In this document: positions 26,613 through 36,516 of the stretch, piece by piece | Numbering within the stretch: the first letter of the stretch is position 1 | Layout of the letters: the number at the start of each line of letters is the position of its first letter | Assembly (NCBI RefSeq): GCF_900113665.1 | Contig: NZ_FOQD01000008.1 | Location: forward strand, 1 to 64,000 | Length of the DNA stretch: 64,000 bases | Source of the DNA: Planctomicrobium piriforme | GTDB lineage: Bacteria > Planctomycetota > Planctomycetia > Planctomycetales > Planctomycetaceae | Reading direction: 5' to 3' | Notes under the pieces: model-generated | The model's input: the letters and a program-made list of their open reading frames with translations, nothing else | Database searches by the model: none | What the model was told of the DNA's origin: nothing | Position numbers and translations under genes: made by a program

Positions 26613-28538
26613 TCACACATCCAAATCATCCGCCTCGGCCGCTTCATCCATGATGATGCGGTAACGCTCGGACGCGTCTTTTCCGAGCAATTGGGCGAAA
26701 GTCGCATCGGCTTCGACGGCGCTTTCGATGTCAACTCGCAGCAGCGTTCTGGTTTTGGGACTGAGCGTCGTTTCCTTGAGCTGGTCGGCGTTCATTTCTC
26801 CCAACCCTTTGAACCGCTGCACGTCGACGGTGCGGTTGGACGCGATTTTCGCCAGGATCTCTTCCTTGTCGACGTCGTCTCGGGCGTAGTGTCGCTCCTT
26901 GCCGACCTCGATCTTGTAAAGCGGCGGCTGCGCCAAAAACAAACGCCCTTGTTGGATCAATTCCCGCATATGGCGGAAAAAGAAGGTCAGCAGCAGCGTG
27001 CTGATGTGGTAGCCATCGCTATCAGCATCCATCAGCAGAATGATGCGGTGATAGCGCAGCTTGTGGGGATCGAAGTGCGGTCCGATTCCCGTCCCCAGCG
27101 TTTCGACGAGGTCTTTCACTTCCTGATTCTGCAGAATCTTGCCCAACGCCAGGGACTCGGTATTGAGGATTTTCCCTTTGAGGGGCAAGACCGCCTGCGT
27201 GCGTGAATCGCGACCGCTGGCGGCAGTGCCGCCGGCCGACTGCCCTTCCACGATGAACAGTTCGCATTCCTCGGGGTCAGACGAACGGCAGTCGAGCAGT
27301 TTGCCGGGGAGATTGCTGCGACGGGAGCCGGCTCCTTTGCGGCGAACCTCTTTCACCGCTTCGCGCGAGGCCTCGCGAGCCCTGGCCGCGAGAATAATGC
27401 GGCCAATCACGGCGTCGGCGACGCTGCGATTGTTGTTCAACCAGGTTTCCAGCGCACTCCGAACCATCCCGTCGACCATTGAGGCCATTTCTGGATTGTT
27501 CAACCGGTCTTTCGTTTGACCCTGAAACATCGGGTCGTTGTGAAAAACCGAAATAATGCCGACGACCCCCTCGCGGATATCGTCAGGCGTGATTGAAAGG
27601 CCCTTTGTCTTGATGTCATGGACATCCATGTAGTTCTTGACCGCCTTGGCAATGCCAGCGCGGAAGCCGGATTCGTGCGTGCCGCCCCCTCTGGTGCGGA
27701 TGCCGTTGACGTAACTGCGGATGTGCTCGTCGGTCGATTCCGTCCACCTCAGCACGGTTTCGACGCGGATCTTGTCTTCTTCCTTATCGATGCCGAACGT
27801 CCCCTCGTGGACGCATTTGCGTTTGTCGTCCTCAATGATTTTGTTGAGATACGCCGCGATGCCGTCGGGATGGTGCAGCAGCACTTTTTCGTTTTTGGCT
27901 TCGTCGAAGAAGGTCAGCTTCAGGCCGCCGTGGACGTAAGAAATGTCTTCCAGGTGCTGGCGAATGGTATCGGCGTGGAACTGAACCCGGCGGAAGATCT
28001 CGTCGTCAGGCTTGAAGTAGATGGCGGTGCCGTGCCCGCGAAAGGGTCGGACCTGTTCGACCTTGGTCGTGGCCCGGCCCCGTTTGAAGCGCTGCCGCCA
28101 CTCGTGGCCGTCGCGCCAGACGGTGGCGATGAGGGTTTCGGAGAGGGCGTTGACGGCGGATGAACCGATCCCGTGCAGTCCGCCGCTGCGGAGATAGTTC
28201 TTTTCCGAGAACTTTCCCCCCGCATACAGCGTGGTCAGAATCACTTCGAGCGCCGACTTGCCGGTCTTTTTGTGCGTATCGACCGGAATACCGCGGCCGT
28301 TGTCTTCCACGGTGATCGAACTGGCGTCCTTGTGCAGTTGCACCGAGATTTCGTCGCAATGGCCGGCGAGGTATTCGTCGACCGAGTTGTCGACAATTTC
28401 CCAGATCAGGTGGTGCAGACCGCGGGTATCGACGCCGCCGATATACATCGACGGCCGTTTGCGGACATGCTCCAGTCCTTCCAGAACCTCAATGTCGTCG
28501 GCAACATAGCTGGAAGTGCTTTTGGAGAGAGCTGCCAT
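26613..28538 (-). CDS. Type IIA DNA topoisomerase subunit B (GyrB/ParE type)
   Basis: 641 aa, the usual length for a short GyrB/ParE. The N-terminal ATPase is intact: EHVRKRPSMYIGG, EIVDNSVDEYLAGHCDEI, VEDNGRGIPVD and the GGLHGIGSSAVNAL lid. The TOPRIM domain has ELFIVEGQSAGGTAASGRD near residue 430 (the usual EGDSAGG has Asp where Gln stands here) and LLMDADSDGYHI near 503, keeping the metal-binding Glu and two Asp. It supplies ATP-driven strand passage with a GyrA/ParC partner not present in this window. Whether it is gyrase or topoisomerase IV is not decidable here. Confidence 0.88.
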   Translation of the reverse strand: MAALSKSTSSYVADDIEVLEGLEHVRKRPSMYIGGVDTRGLHHLIWEIVDNSVDEYLAGHCDEISVQLHKDASSITVEDNGRGIPVDTHKKTGKSALEVILTTLYAGGKFSEKNYLRSGGLHGIGSSAVNALSETLIATVWRDGHEWRQRFKRGRATTKVEQVRPFRGHGTAIYFKPDDEIFRRVQFHADTIRQHLEDISYVHGGLKLTFFDEAKNEKVLLHHPDGIAAYLNKIIEDDKRKCVHEGTFGIDKEEDKIRVETVLRWTESTDEHIRSYVNGIRTRGGGTHESGFRAGIAKAVKNYMDVHDIKTKGLSITPDDIREGVVGIISVFHNDPMFQGQTKDRLNNPEMASMVDGMVRSALETWLNNNRSVADAVIGRIILAARAREASREAVKEVRRKGAGSRRSNLPGKLLDCRSSDPEECELFIVEGQSAGGTAASGRDSRTQAVLPLKGKILNTESLALGKILQNQEVKDLVETLGTGIGPHFDPHKLRYHRIILLMDADSDGYHISTLLLTFFFRHMRELIQQGRLFLAQPPLYKIEVGKERHYARDDVDKEEILAKIASNRTVDVQRFKGLGEMNADQLKETTLSPKTRTLLRVDIESAVEADATFAQLLGKDASERYRIIMDEAAEADDLDV

Positions 28539-28566
28539 ATTCGTCCCTGAACGCGTGAATGTGCGA

Positions 28567-28585
28567 CTGCAGGCAGTGCCTGCAG
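28567..28585. repeat. Perfect palindrome CTGCAGGCA/TGCCTGCAG
   Basis: Nine-base arms around a single G lie between the HMCES-like gene and the topoisomerase gene, 30 bases before the latter's ATG. It could form a cruciform or a message hairpin. Confidence 0.5.
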
Positions 28586-28609
28586 TTCCCTCTGAATTGT
28601 CCGGACGGC

Positions 28610-29284
28610 TTAATCAAACAACGTCCGCTGCCGCGGCAGTCCGTGACTGGCGAGCAGTTCGTCGGCTACGGTCGTGGACAACACAATCCCTTCTGACGGG
28701 AAGGGACGCAAGAGAGTCAGCAATTCCGCCGGGTCGGCCAGCGGGTCGAGCCAGTGCTCGTGAAACGCCTCCGGGAGAATCACCGGCATCCGCTGATGAA
28801 TAGGGGCCACGGCAGAATTGGCTTGGGTAGTGATGATCGTGCAAGTGTTCAACTCGCTTCCATCAGCGCTCGTCCATGTTTCCCAAAGGCTGGCGAAGCC
28901 GAAGACTGGCTGATTCCGAATCGCGATCCAGATCGGCTGCTTCTTTTTTTGACCGGGCGTGTTTCGCCATTCATAGAAACCGTCGGCAGGAATCAGACAG
29001 CGTCGACGCTGGAATGCTGCCCGAAACGCCGGTTTCGTCGAGATGGTTTCGGAACGGGCATTGATCAGACTGGCGCCGATGACCGGATCTTTTGCCCAGT
29101 GAGGAATGAGACCCCAGCGGAAGAGCCGAGCGTCGCGGAGACCGTTTTCCTGATTCAGCACGACCCCCAGAACTAGTTGGGTCGGGCAAATGTTCGTTTG
29201 CGGAACGAATTCCGGCTTGCGGTGAAGGGCAAACATTTCGGCCAGCAGGGCTGGAGAAACCCGCAGGGTGAATCGGCCGCACAT
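28610..29284 (-). CDS. SOS-response-associated peptidase, YedK/HMCES family
   Basis: 224 aa starting MCGRFTL, where Cys2 is the catalytic residue that becomes the first amino acid after Met removal. The other active-site residues are present: INARSET (Asn), CLIPADGFYEW (Glu) and IHQRMPVIL (His). Family members form a thiazolidine crosslink with abasic sites in single-stranded DNA and shield them from error-prone repair. ATG 29284 has GGAGGG just upstream; the open frame to 29428 would bury the required N-terminal Cys and is rejected. It is followed by the topoisomerase gene on the same strand. Confidence 0.92.
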   Translation of the reverse strand: MCGRFTLRVSPALLAEMFALHRKPEFVPQTNICPTQLVLGVVLNQENGLRDARLFRWGLIPHWAKDPVIGASLINARSETISTKPAFRAAFQRRRCLIPADGFYEWRNTPGQKKKQPIWIAIRNQPVFGFASLWETWTSADGSELNTCTIITTQANSAVAPIHQRMPVILPEAFHEHWLDPLADPAELLTLLRPFPSEGIVLSTTVADELLASHGLPRQRTLFD

Positions 29285-29489
29285 CGCTCCCTCCGACTGA
29301 TCGCACGCTGAACTTGAGCGTTCTTTGAAATCTGACGAAGAAATCAAAAAGAACGGCCAGAACCTGCCGAACAGGGATGTGCCGTTCAAGAGGGCAGGCC
29401 GAACGTGCCGATAGACCTTAACACGCAAGGCAGGAGATTTTCAGGGAGCGCTCTGAGATCGCCAGCTTTAGAATCAAGGAAGATTCACC

Positions 29490-29708
29490 ATGCGACCAAG
29501 ACTGAGACTTTTCACCGGTGACGACAGAGATCCGGTGTTGCCGCCGACCATGACGATCACCTTCGGTGAGCTCATGAGCATTCTCGATGAAGCCAGCCGC
29601 CGGCAGCGGACGTGGCTCAAAGATTTCTCCGAAGACGGCGTGCAGATTCCGGAAGACCTGTACGAAGTCCTCACGGAGTATCACAGCCAGGTTCGTCCGG
29701 GCGCCTGA
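29490..29708 (+). CDS. Small protein of unknown function
   Basis: 72 aa with a good ribosome site (AGGAAG seven bases upstream). Basic N-terminus (MRPRLRLF), then TMTITFGELMSILDEASRRQRTWLKDF, and an acidic tail. No export or membrane segment. No family recognised. A hairpin follows its stop, so it looks like an independent short transcript. Confidence 0.6.
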   Translation: MRPRLRLFTGDDRDPVLPPTMTITFGELMSILDEASRRQRTWLKDFSEDGVQIPEDLYEVLTEYHSQVRPGA

Positions 29709-29716
29709 TGCCCATC

Positions 29717-29746
29717 AACCGCGACAGATTGCTGTCGCGGTTTGAC
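29717..29746 (+). terminator. Hairpin after the 72-aa gene
   Basis: AACCGCGACAG (29717-29727) pairs with CTGTCGCGGTT (29732-29742) around ATTG, followed only by a short TTTG. Its position eight bases after a stop codon fits termination, although the T-run is weak. Confidence 0.55.
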
Positions 29747-29869
29747 GTTGAGGCGCACGCACGTTCCAATTCAGGCTGTGCCTGTTCGACATGTGCTGTG
29801 AGATCGCGCCGCTTTCAGGCGGAGTCTTGTCGACGGGAAACTGAAACCCGTTCGCAAACGCGACCGCCG

Positions 29870-30592
29870 ATGTCGGATTCACCATTGCTGCAACGGTTGT
29901 CGGCAAACCTGGAATCGGTTCGCTCGCGGATCGAGAGCGCTGCTGCTCGATCGGGACGCGTCTCCGCTGCCGTGCAACTGGTCGCCGTCACCAAATATGC
30001 TCCCTGGCCTGCGGTGCTGGGATTGATTGCTCTTGGTCACCGGGTCTTCGGTGAAAACCGCCCCCAGCAGTTGACCGAACGGGCCGCACTCGTACTGGCC
30101 GAGACGCCTCAATCGCCTGTCGACTGGCATCTCATTGGTCAGTTGCAACGCAATAAAGTGCGCGCGGTGCTCCCCTCCGCGGCGCTCATTCATTCGATCG
30201 ACTCGTGGCGACTGCTGGAACGGGTCGATCAGCTCGCGGCCGAACTGGCCCTCACGTCGCAGGTACTCTTGCAGGTCAACATCTCGGGAGAAGACTCCAA
30301 AGGGGGATTTTCTCCTGACGAGCTGAAAACTTGTCTGACTCAGGCAGCAGCGCTGAAGCACGTCGACATCCGCGGCCTGATGACCATGGCCCCGCTGACG
30401 GAGGAAGAAGCTGTTGTTCGCGGCGTGTTTCGCGGATTGCGAGAACTCCGGGACAACGCGGCGACATCCGCAATGCCGCTGGCCGAGTTGTCGATGGGGA
30501 TGAGCGGGGACTTCGAAATTGCCATTGAAGAGGGGGCGACCCTGGTTCGGGTCGGCAGCGCCCTGTTCGACGGCTGCGAGACGCTGTCGTGA
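29870..30592 (+). CDS. YggS/PLPBP family pyridoxal-phosphate homeostasis protein
   Basis: 240 aa. A PLP-binding alanine-racemase-like barrel without a second domain. The PLP lysine is K42 in LVAVTKYAP; other family marks are GENRPQQL, DWHLIGQLQRNKVRAVL, LLQVNISGEDSKGGF, RGLMTMAP and the phosphate-binding LSMGMSGDFEIAIEEGAT. It buffers free PLP and is not known to have enzyme activity. The open frame extends back to 29612, overlapping the 72-aa gene, but ATG 29870 gives the family length. It overlaps the next gene by four bases, so the two are translated together. Confidence 0.92.
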   Translation: MSDSPLLQRLSANLESVRSRIESAAARSGRVSAAVQLVAVTKYAPWPAVLGLIALGHRVFGENRPQQLTERAALVLAETPQSPVDWHLIGQLQRNKVRAVLPSAALIHSIDSWRLLERVDQLAAELALTSQVLLQVNISGEDSKGGFSPDELKTCLTQAAALKHVDIRGLMTMAPLTEEEAVVRGVFRGLRELRDNAATSAMPLAELSMGMSGDFEIAIEEGATLVRVGSALFDGCETLS

Positions 30593-30888
30593 ATATTGAA
30601 TTGCGAGTTGTTCCCGACGGCATCGTGATGGCGATTCAGGCTCAGCCGGGAGCCCGACGTAACGCGATCGCCGGCGTTCACGATGGCCGGCTCAAAGTGG
30701 CCGTTACTCAGGTCGCTGAAAAGGGAAAGGCGAACCAGCAGATTCTCAAACTACTCACCGAGGAACTGGGAATCTCGAAGAGTTCTGTAAGCGTTGTCAG
30801 CGGGGACACGTCCTCGAAAAAGAGCATTCTGGTCACCGGGCTTCCCCTCCCGGAGCTGGAACTGCGGTTGCAGCAACTGCTCGCCTGA
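30589..30888 (+). CDS. DUF167 (YggU) family protein
   Basis: 99 aa, GTG start overlapping the yggS stop as GTGA. The family core is present: VMAIQAQPGARRNAI, GRLKVAVTQVAEKGKANQQI and VVSGDTSSKKSILV. YggS and YggU are neighbours in many bacteria; the molecular role of DUF167 is unknown. Confidence 0.88.
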   Translation: MNIELRVVPDGIVMAIQAQPGARRNAIAGVHDGRLKVAVTQVAEKGKANQQILKLLTEELGISKSSVSVVSGDTSSKKSILVTGLPLPELELRLQQLLA

Positions 30889-31160
30889 GCGTGAAACCGG
30901 ACTGTCGCTCGCGTCATATCCGGCAGATTCCTCAAACTTCACAGGTCGCCCGACAGAAAATGGGAGCAGGCCAGAGTTGGTTGATCGCATCCGGGCGTGA
31001 AATTCGAAAGCATGGGAGCGGGGCGTCGCGCTGCGCCACCGGTACGGCTGGAACGGTTGGCCGTCGGATGGGGCGAGAAACGGTTCGGTCGGCGGTTTGC
31101 TGATTGACCCCCGTCGATTTCCCGCGATAGAGTGCAAGCGGCTTTTGAGAGGACTTTGTC

Positions 31161-31979
31161 GTGCTCCGCTCGATTCAGAATCTGCTGAAACGTTCTCCCG
31201 TCTGTCGGGCTGCGGCCTGCTGCGCGATCTTTTCGTTCGCCGATGCGGCTCACGCCCAGATCACCCGGGGATTTGACCGTACGGCCCCGGCGGCGGCCAC
31301 CGCCACCGAACTGGCCCATCAGCCTGATTACTGGGCGATGGAAGTTCAGATGAAACCAATCCGCCTGGTCTGGGTGGATGAAGTCAATCCGACCACCGGC
31401 GAAAAGACCCGTCAGCAGATCTGGTATCTCGCGTGGCGGGCAATCGTGCGGCCGATTGCCGCACCCGAAGCGCCGGACATCGCTCCGATCAATCAGCTCG
31501 ATCCGCTTCCTGGTCCGCGTCAGTTCATTCCCGAAATGACGCTGGTGACCTACGACGACCCGGCTAAAGAAGTTCCAGCCCAGATTCTGCATGACGAAAT
31601 CATGCCGGCCGCGATGCAGCAGATTCGCCAGGTCGAGCGCGACAACTATCTCGATATGGTCGCCGTCGTTCAGGATCTCCCTGAGCCGACCCCGGCCGAC
31701 GCGGAGCAGCAACAGTGGATCTATGGAGCGGCCACCTGGAAGGGAGTCGATCCCGAGACCGACTTCTTCAAGGTGATCCTCGGCGGCTTCACCAACGGCT
31801 ACGAGGTGAAGAAGAACGACGCGGAAGAGCAGCAGGTCTGGCGCAAAGTGATCGTGCAGCGGTACAGCCGTCTGGGCGATCGCTTCGATCCCGCCAATCG
31901 CGAGTTCAACTACGTCGGCAAGCCGGAATGGGCCTTCCAGCCTGACGCCGGCGGCGCAACGACCGAAGACGCCCAGTAA
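31161..31979 (+). CDS. Secreted protein of unknown function
   Basis: 272 aa, GTG start with GAGAGGA upstream. A signal peptide ends at about residue 33 (AAHAQI). The mature protein is a mixed alpha/beta domain with WAMEVQMKPIRLVWVDEV, QIWYLAWRAIVRP and DFFKVILGGFTNGYEV, and a Gly/Ala-rich tail. I do not recognise a family. It is flanked by 270 bases upstream with no gene and ends tail to tail with the CNNM-like gene. Confidence 0.65.
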   Translation: MLRSIQNLLKRSPVCRAAACCAIFSFADAAHAQITRGFDRTAPAAATATELAHQPDYWAMEVQMKPIRLVWVDEVNPTTGEKTRQQIWYLAWRAIVRPIAAPEAPDIAPINQLDPLPGPRQFIPEMTLVTYDDPAKEVPAQILHDEIMPAAMQQIRQVERDNYLDMVAVVQDLPEPTPADAEQQQWIYGAATWKGVDPETDFFKVILGGFTNGYEVKKNDAEEQQVWRKVIVQRYSRLGDRFDPANREFNYVGKPEWAFQPDAGGATTEDAQ

Positions 31980-32071
31980 AAAGCAGTTTGCTCTGCCGTG
32001 TGCAGGCGTCTGCAGCTGCGAAGGCTTCTGTTTGTGCCTGCTGTGCGTCGCACAACTGCGTTGATATCGCC

Positions 32072-33367
32072 TTACGTTTCATCGTCATCAGAGTTGTCAG
32101 GCAGCTTTTCGACGCTCACCTGAATGTCGTCGCCGGGTTCTCCGGCTGTTTCGACTCGAATCTTCAGTCCTGCCCATTGGCATTCGTCGCCGACGACGGG
32201 GAAGCGTTCGAGTTCGCTGTGCAGCAGTGCGGCAATGGTGACCGGCGTGTCATCGTCGAGAGCGTCGTAGTCGACATCCATCTTTTCGGCCAGATGCCGC
32301 AGCGTCGTCAGGCCATCGGCCAGCAACCGGCCATCGCTGGATTGAAAGACCGGTTCGCGGCGGAGCAGACGCTGGCCGCGACTGGACTGTGGATTCAGCA
32401 GGGTGTCGAGGATGTCGTCTTCGGTAATGACGCCGACCGTTTCGCCGTATTCATTCACGACGCAGGCGACGCTGATGAGACCAGCACGCAGTGCGGCGAG
32501 CGTATCGGCGACCGTCGCACACCAGGGCACATAGACGACCGGATCGGCCAGCGATTCCAGATTCTTGACCGGGAGAGTGTTGAGGTCTTTGAGCAGCAGC
32601 GCCTTGGCGACGGTGTCGCGGTCGTCTCCGGCAACCAGAATCAGCTCGGGCGAGGGGACAGTCTGTCGCAACTGTGCGAGTTGAATCGGAGGTTGCCAGA
32701 CGAGATACGCGCCGCGGGGACGCATCACCTCTTCGACCGTCATGTCGGAGAGTTCCAGAATGCGACCGAGCATCTGCTGTTCGAGCCGGGCCAGTTCGAC
32801 GCCGAGTTCCGACGTCTCGACCGCGCGCTCGATGTCGACGACATCGAGATAGGGTTCCAGCTTCAAGTCCGGCCACAACACGCGTCGCATGGCGGCGGTG
32901 GTGACGCCTAGTAACGGCAGGGCGGGATCGAGAATACGAGTCGCCACCATTACGGGAAACACCGACAACACGGCAATCCGACGGGACATCAGCACGGCGA
33001 GGCACTTCGGCGCCACTTCGCCAAAACAGACCAGTCCGATAAAGCCGATGATCGCCAAAGCCGCAGCAGCGCCAGGCTGCCCGGTCGAAACAAACCGCCG
33101 CGCGGTGACCAGGCTGACGGCAAAGTACAACAGGTTGATAATCAGATTCCAGAACAGCACGACTGTCAGCAGACGGTCGGGATCGCGCATCAGGCCGGCG
33201 ACACGGCGTTCGCCAGGCAATCCGGTCTGCATCCGCCGCAGGTCTTCCCGTGACAGGGAAAACATGGCGGTCTCGGCGGCGGAGAAAAAGCAGGACGCCA
33301 CATTCAGCAGGCACATCGCCAGCACGCCGGGAAGCCAGACGGCTGTTGTTTCCAGGAGCCTGATCAT
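32072..33367 (-). CDS. CNNM/CorC-type membrane protein (DUF21-CBS-CorC_HlyC)
   Basis: 431 aa. DUF21 membrane domain at residues ~8-180 (four helices; SCFFSAAETAMFSLSREDLRRM, and LVCFGEVAPKCLAV). A CBS pair spans about 205-330 (EEVMRPRGAYLVWQ, VNEYGETVGVITEDDILDTLL). The C-terminal CorC_HlyC domain covers about 340-425. Relatives export or sense magnesium and sodium and were once annotated as hemolysins. Its ATG overlaps the stop of the permease gene as ATGA, so both are one operon. Function here is inferred from the family. Confidence 0.85.
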   Translation of the reverse strand: MIRLLETTAVWLPGVLAMCLLNVASCFFSAAETAMFSLSREDLRRMQTGLPGERRVAGLMRDPDRLLTVVLFWNLIINLLYFAVSLVTARRFVSTGQPGAAAALAIIGFIGLVCFGEVAPKCLAVLMSRRIAVLSVFPVMVATRILDPALPLLGVTTAAMRRVLWPDLKLEPYLDVVDIERAVETSELGVELARLEQQMLGRILELSDMTVEEVMRPRGAYLVWQPPIQLAQLRQTVPSPELILVAGDDRDTVAKALLLKDLNTLPVKNLESLADPVVYVPWCATVADTLAALRAGLISVACVVNEYGETVGVITEDDILDTLLNPQSSRGQRLLRREPVFQSSDGRLLADGLTTLRHLAEKMDVDYDALDDDTPVTIAALLHSELERFPVVGDECQWAGLKIRVETAGEPGDDIQVSVEKLPDNSDDDET

Positions 33368-35190
33368 CCGCGGTCAGTACTTGTACGACCGACCGCCACG
33401 TCGAAGGCGCTGACGGCCGGAACGATCATCGCCAGCGTCGTGCCGCCATAAGCGGCCAGAATCGACAGGCAGACGGCGGGCGAATCGCCGAGGAGGAAAC
33501 TGACCACTGCATAGAACGTGGCAAACGGCAGCGCTGCTGCCGCCAACTTCAGGGCCTGCGATGGATTCTGGTGCGTCAACGATGCCCCGAGCGCCAGGCT
33601 GCCTCCCAGGATGAAGACGAGGAACGGCAGCAACTGCAGGATAAAGCTTGTGCGGGCTTCGACGATCAGCATCATGCAGATGAAGATCCCGATGAACAGG
33701 AAGAACATCGTGCCCAGACTGTTGAGAATCGCCGCGCGGGAGGCTTCAAACGAGATGCCTGAGTGCAGGCCCAGCACTGCCGCAAAGATCACCAGAGCCA
33801 CATACGACAGCAAAATACAGACGAACGGGGCCAGACTGACTTCGCCCCGCACGAAACTCATCAGAACCAGCAACAGCGGAATGGCGATCAGTTCTTTGGT
33901 GTTGAACAGTACGCCCCACAGTTTTCCGAATACGAACTCGCTCGGCGAGACTTCGGTCACCAATAACAGTTCGAGCGTTTGACCGTCCCGTTCGGACGTC
34001 AGCGAAGTGACCGCCTGGGCGTTGACGAGGATCAGTGAAGCCAGCGAGAGCAGCACGAAGACCAGTCCGGTGCCGGTAATCGTGCCGAACACCAGCGGGG
34101 CATCTTCCGGCAATCGGCTCAGCCACAGCATGCAGAAGACGGCAAACAAGACATAGGCCACCTTGATCAGGCCGACCTTGCGCCCGTAAGCCTGGGTGCA
34201 GATCTCCCGCCACAGCACCGGCTGGGTCCAGACGTTGCGGGCCTTGATCGCGGTGGTCGCCGGAGCCTTATCGTCTTCGGCTGCTTCCGATTCGTCGACC
34301 TGAATGTACATGGCGCGGGACGGATTCCAGACCCGGACCATCACGCAAGTGTAGGCCCACAAACCCGCCGCCACGGCTCCCAGTGCAATGACCGTGTTCC
34401 AGACCTGAATCACCGGTGCGGTCGCGGCGGCATCGGCCGTTAAGGGATGCAGGATGTGGGCCAGAGCCAGAAACGGATCGAAGGCGCCGGCGATCTTGCC
34501 GACAGCACTGTCCGGTCCGGCTGCGCCGCGGATCGTCTCGGCCAGTCCTACAAACAGGCCTGCACCGAGAAATGAGATCGCCAGGATCTGAAACGTCTTT
34601 TCCCGCCAGTACCCCACCAGCGTGCCCCAGGCCGCGGCGGCGAGACAACTGACGAGACACAGCGCCTCCACCCAGATGATCTGTGCCAGGGTGATTCCCC
34701 CCAGCATGCGCAGACAACAAAGCACCGGCAGCGAAACTGCGATCAGGACGAGGACAGGCAAAATGCTGGCGAGCGACTTCCCGAGGACGAGTTCCGTGGT
34801 TCGCAAGTCGGTCATCAGCAGCAGGATCAGCGTCCGGCGGTCTTTTTCTTGAGCGATGTTGCCGGCAGAGAACAGCAGCGAGGCCCCCAGGACCAGCGCC
34901 AACTGAAACATGCAGACAATACCGAAGATGCCCGACCCAAAGTGAGCGATGTCCCCAATGCTGCGGAGGGGGGAAAGGCCTGCCGCGGTCTGTGCGCCGG
35001 TGTAGATCAGCACGCACAAGGTGGCGACGTACCCGGCCCTCAACCCGAAATGCTTTGGATTTCGGGGTAGGGTCAGCAGGTCCCGAACCAGCAGGGGGCC
35101 GCCGATCAACGCATTCTCCTGAAAATCAGTCGCCGTAAATCTGTCACAGTGGTCGCATTGGAAATGGTCCAACGACCTCCGAAAAGGCAT
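33364..35190 (-). CDS. ABC-2 type transporter permease, double-length
   Basis: 608 aa with about a dozen membrane helices in two repeated halves (each with an N-terminal amphipathic segment, then a SAGNIAQEKDRRTLILLLMT or TSLTSERDGQTLELLLVT loop typical of ABC-2 permeases). ATG 35190 follows GGAA. The start region is Cys/His-rich (HFQCDHCDRF), which is odd. It is divergent from the ATPase/permease operon starting at 35553 and may share its ATPase. The CNNM-like gene follows with a four-base overlap. Cargo unknown. Confidence 0.75.
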   Translation of the reverse strand: MPFRRSLDHFQCDHCDRFTATDFQENALIGGPLLVRDLLTLPRNPKHFGLRAGYVATLCVLIYTGAQTAAGLSPLRSIGDIAHFGSGIFGIVCMFQLALVLGASLLFSAGNIAQEKDRRTLILLLMTDLRTTELVLGKSLASILPVLVLIAVSLPVLCCLRMLGGITLAQIIWVEALCLVSCLAAAAWGTLVGYWREKTFQILAISFLGAGLFVGLAETIRGAAGPDSAVGKIAGAFDPFLALAHILHPLTADAAATAPVIQVWNTVIALGAVAAGLWAYTCVMVRVWNPSRAMYIQVDESEAAEDDKAPATTAIKARNVWTQPVLWREICTQAYGRKVGLIKVAYVLFAVFCMLWLSRLPEDAPLVFGTITGTGLVFVLLSLASLILVNAQAVTSLTSERDGQTLELLLVTEVSPSEFVFGKLWGVLFNTKELIAIPLLLVLMSFVRGEVSLAPFVCILLSYVALVIFAAVLGLHSGISFEASRAAILNSLGTMFFLFIGIFICMMLIVEARTSFILQLLPFLVFILGGSLALGASLTHQNPSQALKLAAAALPFATFYAVVSFLLGDSPAVCLSILAAYGGTTLAMIVPAVSAFDVAVGRTSTDRG

Positions 35191-35552
35191 GGTTCCGGGG
35201 GCCAGACCGAGTTGCGAGTATAGGATTCGCGCCGGGCCGAAACCATCACAGGCCGAAATTCTTCGAAAGTTCACAGTTTCCCGCCCGGAATCCCCCGTTT
35301 GCGGCAACCAGCCCTGTGCATTTCTTGAAAGCTGTGTCAGCGCTCCATACATTACTGCTGCACTTTTCCCGGTCGCATCCGCATGGAAAATCGTGGAACA
35401 CCACGAGAGATCCGGCAGACGTCGAGTCTGCTTCGTACCGGATGCGACGGGTCAGATCACTTTTCACATTCATCCGTACGAGCAGGATCGTGCGGGCGAC
35501 GGCCAACACCGGGGAGCGTTGACCGAGGCCCGGCGCAGGGGGATTCAATACC
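35191..35552. other. Divergent region between two ABC permease transcription units
   Basis: 362 bases without a supported gene, separating the minus-strand permease from the plus-strand ATPase. It should hold both promoters; one plus-strand candidate is listed separately. Confidence 0.55.
35325..35353 (+). promoter_or_regulatory. Candidate sigma70 promoter of the ABC transporter operon
   Basis: TTGAAA (35325-35330) and TACATT (35348-35353) are separated by 17 bases, the optimal spacing. The ATPase start lies 200 bases downstream, leaving a long leader. This is a pattern match only. Confidence 0.3.
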
Positions 35553-36458
<906 letters not shown>

Positions 36459-36516
36459 CGTTTTCTTCCGCGTGCGAACAATTGCTCCCTAGCAGATCAC
36501 TTTCGAAGGCTGACCG

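Noticed and set aside
29285..29428. Upstream extension of the HMCES/YedK gene
   Set aside because: The catalytic Cys must be residue 2, which fixes the start at 29284, where there is a good ribosome site.
32072..33367. Naming the CNNM-like protein a hemolysin
   Set aside because: The DUF21-CBS-CorC order is that of ion transport proteins; the hemolysin label is historical.
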